A stretch of DNA of 64,000 nucleotides from Nocardia inohanensis NBRC 100128 (GCF_001612945.1 NZ_BDBK01000018.1:1-64000), one strand, 5' to 3'. Positions 8,992 to 21,680 are shown, counted from the first letter of the stretch. Numbers and translations are program-made. The notes: generated by a model from the sequence alone, not told the origin.

Positions 8992-10095
8992 TCAAACCTG
9001 AATTCCCGCCCGGAACTTGGGAACCCGCATACTCACTTTGGTTCCGGCCCCGGGCGCGGTCTCCACCACAAGTCCGTAATCATCACCGAAAGCGGCACGC
9101 AACCGATCATCGACATTGCCGAGCCCGACATGCGCCCCCTCTGCCGCATCGAGTCCGCCTGAACGTAACAACTCCGGATTCATACCTACCCCGTCATCCT
9201 CGACGCTGATTACACAATCGGTACCTTCGTCGACAGCGGTTATGACGATGGTCCCGCCCCCCGCTTTACCCGCAAGCCCGTGCCGCACAGCGTTTTCGAC
9301 CAACGGCTGCAACGCCAGAAATGGAAGCACGACATTCAGAACCTCGGGCGCGACTTGAAGCCGGACCTGAAGCGCATCACCGAACCGGGCCCGCTCCAGA
9401 ATCAAATAGCGATCGATGTTCTTCAGCTCGTCGGCCAGCACCGTGAATTCACCCGCCGACCGAAACGAATACCGCGTGAAATCAGCGAAATCCAGAATCA
9501 ACTCACGTGCCCGCACCGGATCCGTACGCACGAACGAGGCGATCGTATTGAGCGCGTTGTAGATGAAGTGCGGCGAGATCTGCGCCCGCAACGCCCGGAC
9601 CTCCGCCCGATCCAAACGAGCTCGCGACGCATCCAGCTCCGCGAGTTCGATTTGCCCGCAGGCGTATCGAGCCACCTCGGCCACCGCCCCCACCATTCCC
9701 GGATCCGGCTGATCGGAGGTGACCGCACCCAGCGCACCGACCATCCCGTTGTATTCGGTGACCAGCGGCTGAGCCAGCACGCTGCGCCCACCGGTCCCCG
9801 CCCCCGAGACCAGCACCGGCCGCCCGGTCTCGACCGCCCGCCGCGCCGCATCGGCGAAGACCGGTTCGAGCTCGGTGTGCGGACCGTCCCACGCCAGCAA
9901 CGTTCCGGATGAATCGGACACGCCCAGGGCCTCGGCTCCCGTCAATGCCCGCAGTGACGGCGCGGCCTCCCGCGCGGAGTCCGCGTCCAGCCCCCGCCGC
10001 AATGGCTTGGCCGCCAGCGACGCGGTGTGCAGCGCCATGTGCACCGCCCGCTCGGCCGGAGTAGTTACCGTCCGGCGCCACCGCAACCACTTCAT
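8992..10095 (-). CDS. LytS-type sensor histidine kinase (soluble, GAF-like sensor)
   Basis: A kinase of about 367 residues with no obvious transmembrane helix. Residues about 35-150 look like a GAF-type sensor (LGVSDSSGTLLAWDG, then VTEYNGMVGALGAV). Next comes the His_kinase (PF06580) motif QISPHFIYNALNTIASFVR with its phospho-accepting His. The HATPase domain has the N box PLVENAVRHGLAGK, SVEDDGVGMN and GLGNVDDRL. An alternative ATG at 10131 adds 12 residues; neither start has a clear ribosome site. The regulator expected next to it (6345-7130) is displaced by the inserted HNH element. LytS/LytTR pairs elsewhere control carboxylate transporters, which fits the symporters downstream. Confidence 0.88.
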   Translation of the reverse strand: MKWLRWRRTVTTPAERAVHMALHTASLAAKPLRRGLDADSAREAAPSLRALTGAEALGVSDSSGTLLAWDGPHTELEPVFADAARRAVETGRPVLVSGAGTGGRSVLAQPLVTEYNGMVGALGAVTSDQPDPGMVGAVAEVARYACGQIELAELDASRARLDRAEVRALRAQISPHFIYNALNTIASFVRTDPVRARELILDFADFTRYSFRSAGEFTVLADELKNIDRYLILERARFGDALQVRLQVAPEVLNVVLPFLALQPLVENAVRHGLAGKAGGGTIVITAVDEGTDCVISVEDDGVGMNPELLRSGGLDAAEGAHVGLGNVDDRLRAAFGDDYGLVVETAPGAGTKVSMRVPKFRAGIQV

Positions 10096-10232
10096 CGCCC
10101 GATTATCACTGTGCCGTTCCCGCAGTGACATTCGCCACGACCCAACTGGACGTCCGAGGCGACACGCGAGGACGCCACGCCGAACTTGCCGGTCGCCTCA
10201 GCGTGCCTTCGGAACCCGTCGGTGGGGACGCT

Positions 10233-10238
10233 TAGTAT
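10233..10238 (+). promoter_or_regulatory. putative -10 element of dnaE, leaderless arrangement
   Basis: TAGTAT ends 6 nt before the GTG start of dnaE, so transcription would begin at or next to the start codon. No Shine-Dalgarno sequence precedes that GTG. GGAACC at 10211-10216 stands at a reasonable -35 spacing but is a weak match. Confidence 0.45.
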
Positions 10239-10244
10239 GTCTGC

Positions 10245-13799
<3,555 letters not shown>

Positions 13800-13846
13800 T
13801 CCCGGCCTCCACGGAATCCGCTGGTCACGGCGGTAGGGTGCTGATC

Positions 13847-15013
13847 ATGGCGGCCCTACCGCGTGTACGCAGTCTCGCCGTGCTGATGACCGCCGGGCTG
13901 CTCGGCGTGACGACGGCCTGCGCCGACGGCCCGCATTCGGTGGTCACCAACTCCGTGCCGCAGGCCGCTCCGGCGAGTGGCCCGCCGTCGGCCGCCGCGG
14001 CGGTCACCGCCTCCCCGGCGGGTCTGCGATTGCGCGGGCAGCCGTGGTGGCCTTCGGGATTCAACGCCCCACAGCTGGCCACCGACTACACCGTCAATTT
14101 CGGCTGCGGCGCGGAAGTCGACCTGGACTGGTTCTTCCGAACCGTGCCCGAGCAGTCCCTCACCCGGGTCCCCATGTTCCAGGCGCTGGCGGTGAACAAG
14201 AACACCGGTGCCCTGGACTTCACGGCGGTGGACGAGGTGATCACGGTCGCCGAGAAGTACGGCCGGCTCGTCCTGCCGGTGCTCGGCGCGCAGACCGGCG
14301 ACTGCGGTGACGAGATCTTCAAGCAACGGGACTGGTACGTGGACGGCTGGAAGAAGCTCATCCCCGTTCCCGGCCGGTCGGTGCTGAGCTATCGGGACTG
14401 GTTGCGGACGGCGGTATCCCGCTGGCGCGGCTCGCCGGTGCTGGCCGGCTGGGAGCTGGTCGGCGAACCGGAGCCCAGCAATTGCTCGGGCACGCAATGC
14501 GATCTGCGACTGCGCGAATGCCCCTCCGATGCCGCGCAGGTGCTGCGCGCGTTCATGGACGAAGCCGGGCAGACGGTGCGCGAACTGGACCCGCAGCGGC
14601 TGATCTTCGCCGGTTATGTCGGCGGCAGCCAATGCGGTATCGCCGGAAACGATTTCGGCTATGTGAGCGCCTCCGCGAATGTGGATGTCGTCGAATACCA
14701 CGACTACAGCGACGCCGACACCCCACTGCCGGGCGGCCCGAACAACGGCTTGGCCCGGCGGCTGGAACAGGCGCGGCAGCTCGGTAAACCGTTGCTGGTG
14801 GCCGAGATCGGCGAGTTCGCCGGTTCCTGCCAGCCCCTACCGGACCGGCGGGAACGCCTGGGCCGTCGTATCGCCGGCCAACGCGCGGCCGGGTCGGCGG
14901 GCGCGCTCATCTGGGCGTTCGTCCCGGACCCGCGCCAGGACCGATGCACCTACGATGTCGGCCCGGACGATCCGCTCTGGGCCTTGGTCGCCGAGCAGAC
15001 CACCGTCGGCTGA
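13847..15013 (+). CDS. secreted GH5-like glycoside hydrolase (mannanase/cellulase-like), probable lipoprotein
   Basis: A 388-residue exported protein. The N-terminus is a signal sequence ending in a lipobox-like VTTAC (Cys25), then a Pro/Ala/Ser-rich linker to about residue 58. The catalytic (beta/alpha)8 barrel follows. The acid/base glutamate is probably E207 in LAGWELVGEPEP (the family NEP motif with Gly for Asn), and the nucleophile E320 in PLLVAEIGEFAG. Eight or more cysteines suggest disulfides outside the cell. The gene converges with the polysaccharide synthase gene row on the other strand, the stops being 4 nt apart. That context suggests a role like BcsZ, trimming or releasing nascent glycan. 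Substrate unknown. Confidence 0.75.
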   Translation: MAALPRVRSLAVLMTAGLLGVTTACADGPHSVVTNSVPQAAPASGPPSAAAAVTASPAGLRLRGQPWWPSGFNAPQLATDYTVNFGCGAEVDLDWFFRTVPEQSLTRVPMFQALAVNKNTGALDFTAVDEVITVAEKYGRLVLPVLGAQTGDCGDEIFKQRDWYVDGWKKLIPVPGRSVLSYRDWLRTAVSRWRGSPVLAGWELVGEPEPSNCSGTQCDLRLRECPSDAAQVLRAFMDEAGQTVRELDPQRLIFAGYVGGSQCGIAGNDFGYVSASANVDVVEYHDYSDADTPLPGGPNNGLARRLEQARQLGKPLLVAEIGEFAGSCQPLPDRRERLGRRIAGQRAAGSAGALIWAFVPDPRQDRCTYDVGPDDPLWALVAEQTTVG

Positions 15014-15017
15014 CCTA

Positions 15018-16697
15018 TCAGCTGCCGATGACCCGGTAGAGCCGCCAATTGGGCTGTCCCGCCCCGTCATTGGGGATCTCCAGCTCCAAAGTGGCGATCT
15101 GCGCCCCGTTCTCGTACATGGTCGGATACCGCCGGTTGACCGCATCGGAGGTGCCGCGGCCGGTGTTCGGCACCGCCAGAATGTATTTCGCCCCGCGCTC
15201 GGCGGGCCGGTTGAGAATGCGCACGAAGTCGCGATCCGACGGAATGACGAAGCGTTCGGGCCGCTCGGAGGCGGCCAGCACCGCGAAGCCGTACACCGTG
15301 TCCAGCACAATGGAACCGGGCGGCAACTCCAGCGCGTCGAGATAGTCGGCCAGCCGCCGCTCGGTGGAGAAGGTCGCGGCGATCCGTACCTGATCGGCAT
15401 ACTTGTCGGAGACATTGTCCGGATCCGGGAACAGCACCGCACCCAGCGGATACTCCTGCACCGCCATGATCTGACTGTTCATTCCCAACGCCGTGACGGG
15501 CAGCGAAACGAGCAACAGCACCGCCGCCGCCCCCGCACCGACCACCGGCCGGCCTCGCCGCGCGGTCGCTGAAACTGCTTCCACCGCCACATGTTCCGTC
15601 GCGTTCCGGTCCACCTCTGCGTATCGGCCCAGGCGGCGGCTCGGCGGGCACCCGCGCGCGGGTGCGATGAGCAGGGCCAGGATCGCCGTCAGCGGGATGG
15701 CCGCGATATAGAACCGCAGGAACGCGAAGGTGGAGCCGGTGACATAGGTGAGAGTCTGGAACCCCAGCACCGCGCCGAAGAGCAGGATCGGCACCGCCGG
15801 TTGCCAATCCCGCCGCCGCACCCCGAGCGCCGCCGCCAGCGGCAGCAGCAGGGGCAGCGTGGGCGCGAGGATCAGCATGGCCGCGAACGAGTACTGCGCG
15901 GCGGCAATGGGATGATCCGGCCGTACCGCCCCCGACTGCTCCAGGATCGCGGAATTGCCGTACTGCGAGGTGAACTGCTGGAACGCCTGCCCGGTGATCA
16001 GCCAGCTGGTGGCCGCCCACACCAGGAACGCCAACGCCACCGGCGCGACCAGCAGCACCAGATCCATTGCCGCCCCGGCGAATCGCTGCTCGGTACGCCG
16101 GCGATAGCTGAAGCCGTACACCGCGAGCCCCGCGACGGCGGCCGGAGCCAGCGCGTCGTACCGGGTCAGATAGGCCAGGCCGAGCGCGATGCCGGCGGCG
16201 GCCAGGTCGTGGACGCCGTCGGTGCGCACCCAGCGCATGAGCCGCCGCACCGCCCAGCACAGGCAGCACCCGAACAGCGCCTCGCTCATACCGTTGCCGC
16301 CGTAGAACACGATCATCGGATTGAGTGCGAAAGCGGCGGTGATCAGTACGCACAACCATTGCGGCGCACCGCGATCCACGCCGATGCCCCAGATCATGGT
16401 GACCGCACCCGCCATGAACAGCGCCGTCATCAGCACCCCGGACAAACCCCATCGGGTGATCGCCGGGAACCACTGCGAGAGCGCCACGAACGGCAATTGC
16501 GCCAGCGAGGTCAGCGGCGTGAACACGAAACCGATGGCCGACAGGTGCGGGTCGCGGCTGAACAGCGCGGACTCGGTGGCCGAGACCCGGCTCAGCGCAT
16601 CGCCCATGAGATCCCCGCGCCCGGCGGTGAGGAAGGTCCCGGTCACCAGGTACAGCAGCGTGGACGCGGCGAACACGATCCGCGGCGCGCGCCTCAC
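15018..16697 (-). CDS. polytopic membrane protein, GT39/ArnT-like glycosyltransferase
   Basis: A 559-residue protein with about 10-11 hydrophobic segments followed by a soluble C-terminal region of about 130 residues (from EYPLGAVLFPDPDNVSD). The layout resembles GT-C fold transferases of the GT39/PMT/ArnT type, which use polyprenyl-phosphate sugars; an acidic GRGDLMGDALSR stretch in the first loop may hold the catalytic Asp. The GTG start at 16697 overlaps the stop of the GT2 gene by 4 nt. A longer open frame into the GT2 gene is a different-frame shadow. It is the last gene of the row and probably decorates the glycan or a protein with it. Precise donor and acceptor unknown. Confidence 0.72.
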   Translation of the reverse strand: MRRAPRIVFAASTLLYLVTGTFLTAGRGDLMGDALSRVSATESALFSRDPHLSAIGFVFTPLTSLAQLPFVALSQWFPAITRWGLSGVLMTALFMAGAVTMIWGIGVDRGAPQWLCVLITAAFALNPMIVFYGGNGMSEALFGCCLCWAVRRLMRWVRTDGVHDLAAAGIALGLAYLTRYDALAPAAVAGLAVYGFSYRRRTEQRFAGAAMDLVLLVAPVALAFLVWAATSWLITGQAFQQFTSQYGNSAILEQSGAVRPDHPIAAAQYSFAAMLILAPTLPLLLPLAAALGVRRRDWQPAVPILLFGAVLGFQTLTYVTGSTFAFLRFYIAAIPLTAILALLIAPARGCPPSRRLGRYAEVDRNATEHVAVEAVSATARRGRPVVGAGAAAVLLLVSLPVTALGMNSQIMAVQEYPLGAVLFPDPDNVSDKYADQVRIAATFSTERRLADYLDALELPPGSIVLDTVYGFAVLAASERPERFVIPSDRDFVRILNRPAERGAKYILAVPNTGRGTSDAVNRRYPTMYENGAQIATLELEIPNDGAGQPNWRLYRVIGS

Positions 16698-18163
16698 GAC
16701 TTGTCCTGTGCCGCGTTGCCCAGACCGTGAAAAGTCTTCTCCCAGTAGGACGGATTGCGCACCAGCTGCCAGCAACCCTTGGCCGCCGCGACCGCCATCA
16801 GCAGCCAGTACAGCGGCGAGAGCAGGCAGGCGAGCAGCAGATCGGGCCGGTCGTTCTCCCGGCAGGCGATCAAGTTCATGTACACCGTGGCGGCATTGCC
16901 GAGCACCAGCGCGAGGAGCGCGGGGAAGTAGACGGCAGCGGGGAACATCTTCTCGATCAGCTCGGGCTGGCCGAAGATCCAGGCCATCGAGATGAACCAG
17001 AACACCAGATTCAGGCAGGCGATGATCGGGGTCCCCGCCAGGATCAGCGTGAACCGCAGAAAGCTCACCGCGCCGATCTCGCGCCACAGGCGGACCGGCC
17101 GCCGCGCATGCACCAGCCAGCTTTGCAGATAGCCCTTGTACCAGCGCGAGCGCTGCCGAATCCAGTTGATGGCGTCCGGATTCGCCTCCTCCAGGGTGAC
17201 CGAATCGATGACCGCCGTGGAGTAGCCGCGCGCCGCGATCCGCACCCCCAGATCCGCGTCCTCGGTGACGTTGTACGGATCCCAGGCCCCGATATCCACC
17301 AGTACGCCGCGGCGGAAGTGATTCGAGGTGCCGCCCAGCGGAATCGGCGCGCTGCTGCGCATCAGCCCCGGCAGCAGGAAGCTGAACCACAGGCCGTAAT
17401 CCATGGTGAACCAGGCGGTCAGCAGATTCTGCCGGGCATTGTGGAACGCCAGCTTGGCCTGGACGCACACCACCGAACGCGGCAGCGTCTCGAAAGCCGC
17501 CACCACCCGCCGCAATTGCAGCGGATCGGGAATGTCCTCGGCGTCGTAGATGGTGACGATATCGCCGGTCGCGGCATGCAATCCGTAATTGCACGCCTTG
17601 GGTTTGGTGCGCGGATCGGCGGCCGGCACCAGCACGATGGTGATGTGTTCGCTGCCCGCGCTGCCGATTCCGGCCCGCCGCGCCGCCTCGATGGTGGGCG
17701 AGTCGTCCTCCTCCAGCAGCAACAGCGCCTGCATCCGGTCGCGGGGATAGTCCAGGCCGTTGAGCGCCGCGATCAGATCGCCGACCACCTCGGGCTCCCC
17801 GTAGGCCGGAACCAGGATGGTGTACGACGGCAGCCGCTCGTCCGGCAGAGCGCGCGCGGTGTCGTCGTCGATGGTCAGGATGGCGTCGCGGGACATGCCG
17901 CGGGTGAACACCAGCACTCGGTCCACCATGACGGCGATATATCCGAGGGTGGCCACCGCGATCATCGTGGTGAGCGTCGGCATGGGGGCGAGCACCGCGC
18001 ACGCCAGCAGCACCGCGCACCCAGCCAGCACCGTATTGCGTTGCCAGGGCAGGAAAGCCACCGACGCCGAGGCCATCGGATCGGTTTCGCGCAGTCCGTG
18101 CACCGCCGCGTGCAGCGCCCGCGCGCGCTCCTCGGGGGTGGCCAAGCCGGGTAGTTCGCTCAT
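16694..18163 (-). CDS. family 2 glycosyltransferase, BcsA/XagB-like membrane polysaccharide synthase
   Basis: A 489-residue membrane glycosyltransferase. Two helices (about residues 43-90) precede a GT2 domain with SYTILVPAYGEPEVV, the DxD-like YDAEDIPD (about 207-210), the TED motif (300-302) and the product-binding QRSRW (337-341). This is the full signature of processive synthases such as cellulose synthase. Three or four C-terminal helices would form the translocation channel. It lacks a PilZ domain, so cyclic-di-GMP control is not expected. Its ATG overlaps the upstream stop by 4 nt, and it is embedded with a BcsB-like gene and an MspA porin gene. The sugar polymerised cannot be predicted. 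Confidence 0.85.
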   Translation of the reverse strand: MSELPGLATPEERARALHAAVHGLRETDPMASASVAFLPWQRNTVLAGCAVLLACAVLAPMPTLTTMIAVATLGYIAVMVDRVLVFTRGMSRDAILTIDDDTARALPDERLPSYTILVPAYGEPEVVGDLIAALNGLDYPRDRMQALLLLEEDDSPTIEAARRAGIGSAGSEHITIVLVPAADPRTKPKACNYGLHAATGDIVTIYDAEDIPDPLQLRRVVAAFETLPRSVVCVQAKLAFHNARQNLLTAWFTMDYGLWFSFLLPGLMRSSAPIPLGGTSNHFRRGVLVDIGAWDPYNVTEDADLGVRIAARGYSTAVIDSVTLEEANPDAINWIRQRSRWYKGYLQSWLVHARRPVRLWREIGAVSFLRFTLILAGTPIIACLNLVFWFISMAWIFGQPELIEKMFPAAVYFPALLALVLGNAATVYMNLIACRENDRPDLLLACLLSPLYWLLMAVAAAKGCWQLVRNPSYWEKTFHGLGNAAQDKS

Positions 18164-19659
18164 CCGCCCGACCCGATCCGGACCACCTCGCGGGCCACCG
18201 CGGTGAGCATGGCCTCGTCCTTGTACTCCGAATCCGGTTCGCCGAAGTCCGATTCCGGATCGATCACCACGGCATTGCCGCGCAGCACCTGATGCAACTG
18301 GTTCTCGAAGAGCACCCGCACCGAGGCGTTCGGCTGCGGGAACACCGCATCCGGCAGATGATTGTCGGCCGCGATCAAGCTGACCCGTTCGGCGCCGTCC
18401 CGGCCGACCCAGTTCCAGCTCAGCCACGTCCAGCTGAGCAGCTGCCGGTCGTCGACGACGGTATTGAGCCGCGCGGTCACCCCGTGCCCGAGGTCGATGC
18501 GCCGCGGCGGGCTCACCCGGGGCTGAGCGAGGGTGTACACCGTGAGTTCGGGGAAGTACTCGAGGCCCCGGGTCTGCTGCGTGCGGATGACATCGACCAT
18601 GATCCGGCGGCGCCGGGATTCCTTGTCCCACTCCGGATTACCGCGCACCGCCTGCCACTGCTCCCGGTGCCAGCTGGTGGAGGGACCGAAGAACCGTGAG
18701 GCCCAAGGATATTCGCGTTCGTTGAGCAGCTGCCAGCCCGGCGGTGTGGCGGGACTGGCGGCGATCGACATGTCCGGGGTATGGGCGATCTGCACCAGGT
18801 ACTGGGTGGGGAAGGGAATTAGCGCGGTCAATGCGGTGGCCACGAGTACCGTCAGCAGCGCGCTCGGCGAACGAGAAGCGGTGTACGGCAACAGCGGTCG
18901 ATCGAACGGCCGCACGTGCGCCCAGCCCCGGTAGGCGAGGTACATGACGGTGGTGGCCGTGTACACCGCGACGATCGGCGGAACCAGCTGGTAGTACAGC
19001 GCCGACACGTCCGGGAACCAGGCCCACAGCACGAACAGGGCGAGCGCTCCGGCCGCCAGCGCGATCGCCCCGCCCGCGCACGCTCGGCCCCGGGTGCGTC
19101 CCGACCCGATGGCCGCCGCGGCCGCCGCCGGAATCAGCAGCACCGCGCCCTTGGCCACATACGATCCGCCCAGCAACGCCACCGCCAGCCGGTACTGCGC
19201 CGGGGTCGCGCAGAGCAGCACCAGCAGCCACACCGGCCAGAACCGGAACACCGGGCGCAATCCGAACAGCAGGATGGACGCGCTCATCAGGAACAGCGGC
19301 GCGGACAGCAGATCCAGATGCCAGATCTCGTATTCGTAGGGGTAGCGCAGCACCAGCAGCCCCTCCAGCGCGGCGGTGCCGGCCAACCCGAGCAGGCCCA
19401 CGATGATGTCGGTCTGCCGGTCGTAGATCGGCAGTTCGGGTCCGCGCCGCAGCGCCATCCCGGTGGCCGCGAACGCCGCCAGCACCGGCAGCGCGAACAC
19501 GTAGCCGATATCGGAACCCTGCCCGATGTCCTCGATCAGTTCGGCCCACAGCCCCCAGAACGCCAGCCCGGTGCAGGCGACCACCAGCACCAGCCGCAGC
19601 GCACTCAGCCACGGGAAATGGCGTTCCGGTGCGGAGGTCTCCGCCGCGGTGACGGTCAT
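18160..19659 (-). CDS. polytopic membrane protein of unknown function in the polysaccharide gene row
   Basis: A 499-residue protein. The first about 310 residues hold some 8-9 hydrophobic segments; the last about 190 form a soluble extracytoplasmic domain (from TPDMSIAASPATPPGWQLL). The spacing of the first helices and the GLRPVFRFWPVWLLVLLCAT stretch faintly recall exosortase-type membrane proteins, but the conserved catalytic Cys motif of that family is not visible, so this is not a firm assignment. It lies 7 nt after the BcsB-like gene and its stop overlaps the GT2 start, so it is almost surely expressed with both. A scaffold or processing role in glycan export is inference only. Confidence 0.7.
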   Translation of the reverse strand: MTVTAAETSAPERHFPWLSALRLVLVVACTGLAFWGLWAELIEDIGQGSDIGYVFALPVLAAFAATGMALRRGPELPIYDRQTDIIVGLLGLAGTAALEGLLVLRYPYEYEIWHLDLLSAPLFLMSASILLFGLRPVFRFWPVWLLVLLCATPAQYRLAVALLGGSYVAKGAVLLIPAAAAAAIGSGRTRGRACAGGAIALAAGALALFVLWAWFPDVSALYYQLVPPIVAVYTATTVMYLAYRGWAHVRPFDRPLLPYTASRSPSALLTVLVATALTALIPFPTQYLVQIAHTPDMSIAASPATPPGWQLLNEREYPWASRFFGPSTSWHREQWQAVRGNPEWDKESRRRRIMVDVIRTQQTRGLEYFPELTVYTLAQPRVSPPRRIDLGHGVTARLNTVVDDRQLLSWTWLSWNWVGRDGAERVSLIAADNHLPDAVFPQPNASVRVLFENQLHQVLRGNAVVIDPESDFGEPDSEYKDEAMLTAVAREVVRIGSGG

Positions 19660-19666
19660 GGCCGGG

Positions 19667-21640
19667 TCAGCGGGAACGCCGTCGCTGCAACAGGATCGCG
19701 AGCCCGCCGATCAACCCGGCCAGCAGTACGGCACTGCCCACCAGGGTCAGTTTGCGGGCCAGCGGGATATCGGTGTCGGGGGCGCTGCTCACCGCCGCGA
19801 GCTCACTGTCGGGGGAGGCCGCGGGATCGAAGAATTCCGGTTCGCGCTCCCCGGCCTGCACCAGCACCGGACCGCTGAGCCGGAAGGAGCGATCCGGGTC
19901 GGCGGTCAGCCAGTTCAGCAACCGGTCGAGGTTTGCGGGGGCCTGCGTCGAGGTGGCGATCACCACGGTGCGCTTGCCGCTCCAGGTCGCCTGCAACGAA
20001 CCGAACGAAAGCGGCGGGGCGAGATCGATTTTCGTCTCCAGTTCGGCATCGTCGCCGTACACGGTGAGGGTGTCGCCGCTACGGTCCAGCGGCAGCGTGA
20101 TCGCGGACGGCACCCCGCCGTCCGGCGCGATCAGCACCGCGGGCAGCGTGCCCCGCACCGCCTCGTCGAAGGAGACCAGCTCGGGCCGCAGCGGCACCGA
20201 GGTCAATCTCTGGATGGCGACGAGAACCTGTGCGGCGCGGACGGTATCGGCGTAGCCCGGCGTCTGCAATCCCACCCGCACCCGCGGCAGTAGCGCCTGC
20301 GCGATCGCGCCCAGCCCGCCCGGCGCCGGCGGGGCCGCGAGCTTGCTCTGCACCGCGCCTTCGGGATCGATGGTCAGGGTGATCGGCTGCTCCAGCCCGC
20401 AGCCGTGCGTCAATCCGGCCTGCTGCAAGGTGACCGACACATTGGTGATCCGGCCCAGCAGCTCGTCGGGGATGGTGACCCATTGGTCGAACCGTCCCGA
20501 AGGCTCCACCGGCCAGGCCGCGATCTGGCGTTCGCCCACCGCCACGCTCAGCTGTCCGTTCAGCGTGTCCGGCAGCGGAGTGTGGTTGCCGTGCAGGTTG
20601 ATTCGCACCTGCCGCGACGGCCGGCCGAGCCGGGTCTGATCGATGGCGAAGTTCACGCGCACGTAGCCGATGGCGGTGGCGCTGAGCCGGCTCTGGCCGA
20701 GCTCCTGCAAGGTGGTCGATTCCGGGGCCAGCCGCGGCACCGCGGGCATTCCGGCCGCCGAGGCCGCCGAACCGAGCGCCGCACGCGCGAGATCGCTGGT
20801 CAGCAAACGCATTTGGACCGGCATCGACTTGTCGTCGCCGGAGACCGTGAGCACGGGGGTGGGGCCGCCGCTCACCCGCAACCCGGCATCGCCCGATTCC
20901 CGGATCACGATCTGCCGTTCCAGGAAGGCCGGCGGATGATCGGGAACCGCGGTGCCGGAATCGCTTCGGCGCACCTCGACCGCGACCGGCCGGCTGTAGT
21001 AGCGCGCGGTCACCGCCGTCACCAATTGCAGCGCCGCCGCCGATTCGGTCTGCGAGGGACCGCCGGGCAGGTACACGGTGAGCCGATCCAGCACCGGCGG
21101 CAGGAAGTCCGCCACCAGCGTCGGCTGCGTCTCCTCGCCGAAGTAGGTGACCGCGCCGTCGGTGAGCGTCAGCGGCTGCCCGGTCCAGTCGTCCGGGCAG
21201 ATCCCGGGCTCGGGCATCAGCGCCGATGCCAGCGTCACCGTGACCGCACCGCCTTCGGCCTCCGCCCCGGCGAGCGAAATGCGAATGGGCGCACGGGGTT
21301 CCAGCGGCAGGTTCACCCGATCCAGCAGCCGCGTCCCCGACCGGGCTTCGAGGGTGCCGCGCGACAGTGTCGGTGGCAGCTGCACGGTGCCGGTCAAGGC
21401 GGTCGGCGCGAGCCCCGGCAACAGCGGCAGGGTGAGCGTGACCTCGTGCACCCGGCCCGGGAATTGCAGCGATTCGCCCAGGCCCAGGCCGGCCAGCGGC
21501 ACCGGGTGATCGCCCGGCTCGGCCGCCGCGGGTCCCGCCACGATCATGGGGGCCACCGCGGTGAGCGTGACCGTCGCCAGGGTGAGCAGCGCGAGCGCCG
21601 GGCGGCGCAGGACACCGGGGGAGCGGACACACAGGGTCAT
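19667..21640 (-). CDS. BcsB-like polysaccharide synthase co-subunit
   Basis: A 657-residue exported protein with an N-terminal signal sequence (hydrophobic run ending near GPAAAEPGD) and one C-terminal transmembrane helix (LTLVGSAVLLAGLIGGLAIL) with a basic tail. In between, the order is that of BcsB: a beta-rich carbohydrate-binding-like domain, a flavodoxin-like segment (FLPPVLDRLTVYLPGG onward), a second beta domain (GYVRVNFAIDQTRLGRPS onward) and a second flavodoxin-like segment. BcsB anchors to the synthase and guides the emerging glucan. The ATG at 21640 has an AGGAG site. The gene is 40 nt downstream of an MspA porin gene and 7 nt upstream of the next gene. Confidence 0.78.
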   Translation of the reverse strand: MTLCVRSPGVLRRPALALLTLATVTLTAVAPMIVAGPAAAEPGDHPVPLAGLGLGESLQFPGRVHEVTLTLPLLPGLAPTALTGTVQLPPTLSRGTLEARSGTRLLDRVNLPLEPRAPIRISLAGAEAEGGAVTVTLASALMPEPGICPDDWTGQPLTLTDGAVTYFGEETQPTLVADFLPPVLDRLTVYLPGGPSQTESAAALQLVTAVTARYYSRPVAVEVRRSDSGTAVPDHPPAFLERQIVIRESGDAGLRVSGGPTPVLTVSGDDKSMPVQMRLLTSDLARAALGSAASAAGMPAVPRLAPESTTLQELGQSRLSATAIGYVRVNFAIDQTRLGRPSRQVRINLHGNHTPLPDTLNGQLSVAVGERQIAAWPVEPSGRFDQWVTIPDELLGRITNVSVTLQQAGLTHGCGLEQPITLTIDPEGAVQSKLAAPPAPGGLGAIAQALLPRVRVGLQTPGYADTVRAAQVLVAIQRLTSVPLRPELVSFDEAVRGTLPAVLIAPDGGVPSAITLPLDRSGDTLTVYGDDAELETKIDLAPPLSFGSLQATWSGKRTVVIATSTQAPANLDRLLNWLTADPDRSFRLSGPVLVQAGEREPEFFDPAASPDSELAAVSSAPDTDIPLARKLTLVGSAVLLAGLIGGLAILLQRRRSR

Positions 21641-21680
21641 GGCAGGACTCCTGAGCTATGTCGGTAGGCGCGAAATCGCG

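Noticed and set aside
7141-8992. Target-site duplication flanking the HNH element
   Set aside because: Compared the bases outside both repeats (around 7150-7160 and 8976-8988); no matching direct repeat was found.
15018-18020. One 1000-residue membrane protein
   Set aside because: Its first 440 residues are Arg/Gly/Ala-rich out-of-frame reading of the GT2 gene; the true start is the GTG at 16697 overlapping the GT2 stop.
18160-19659. Calling the 499-residue protein an exosortase
   Set aside because: The conserved catalytic Cys and both Arg motifs could not be found; only helix spacing is similar.
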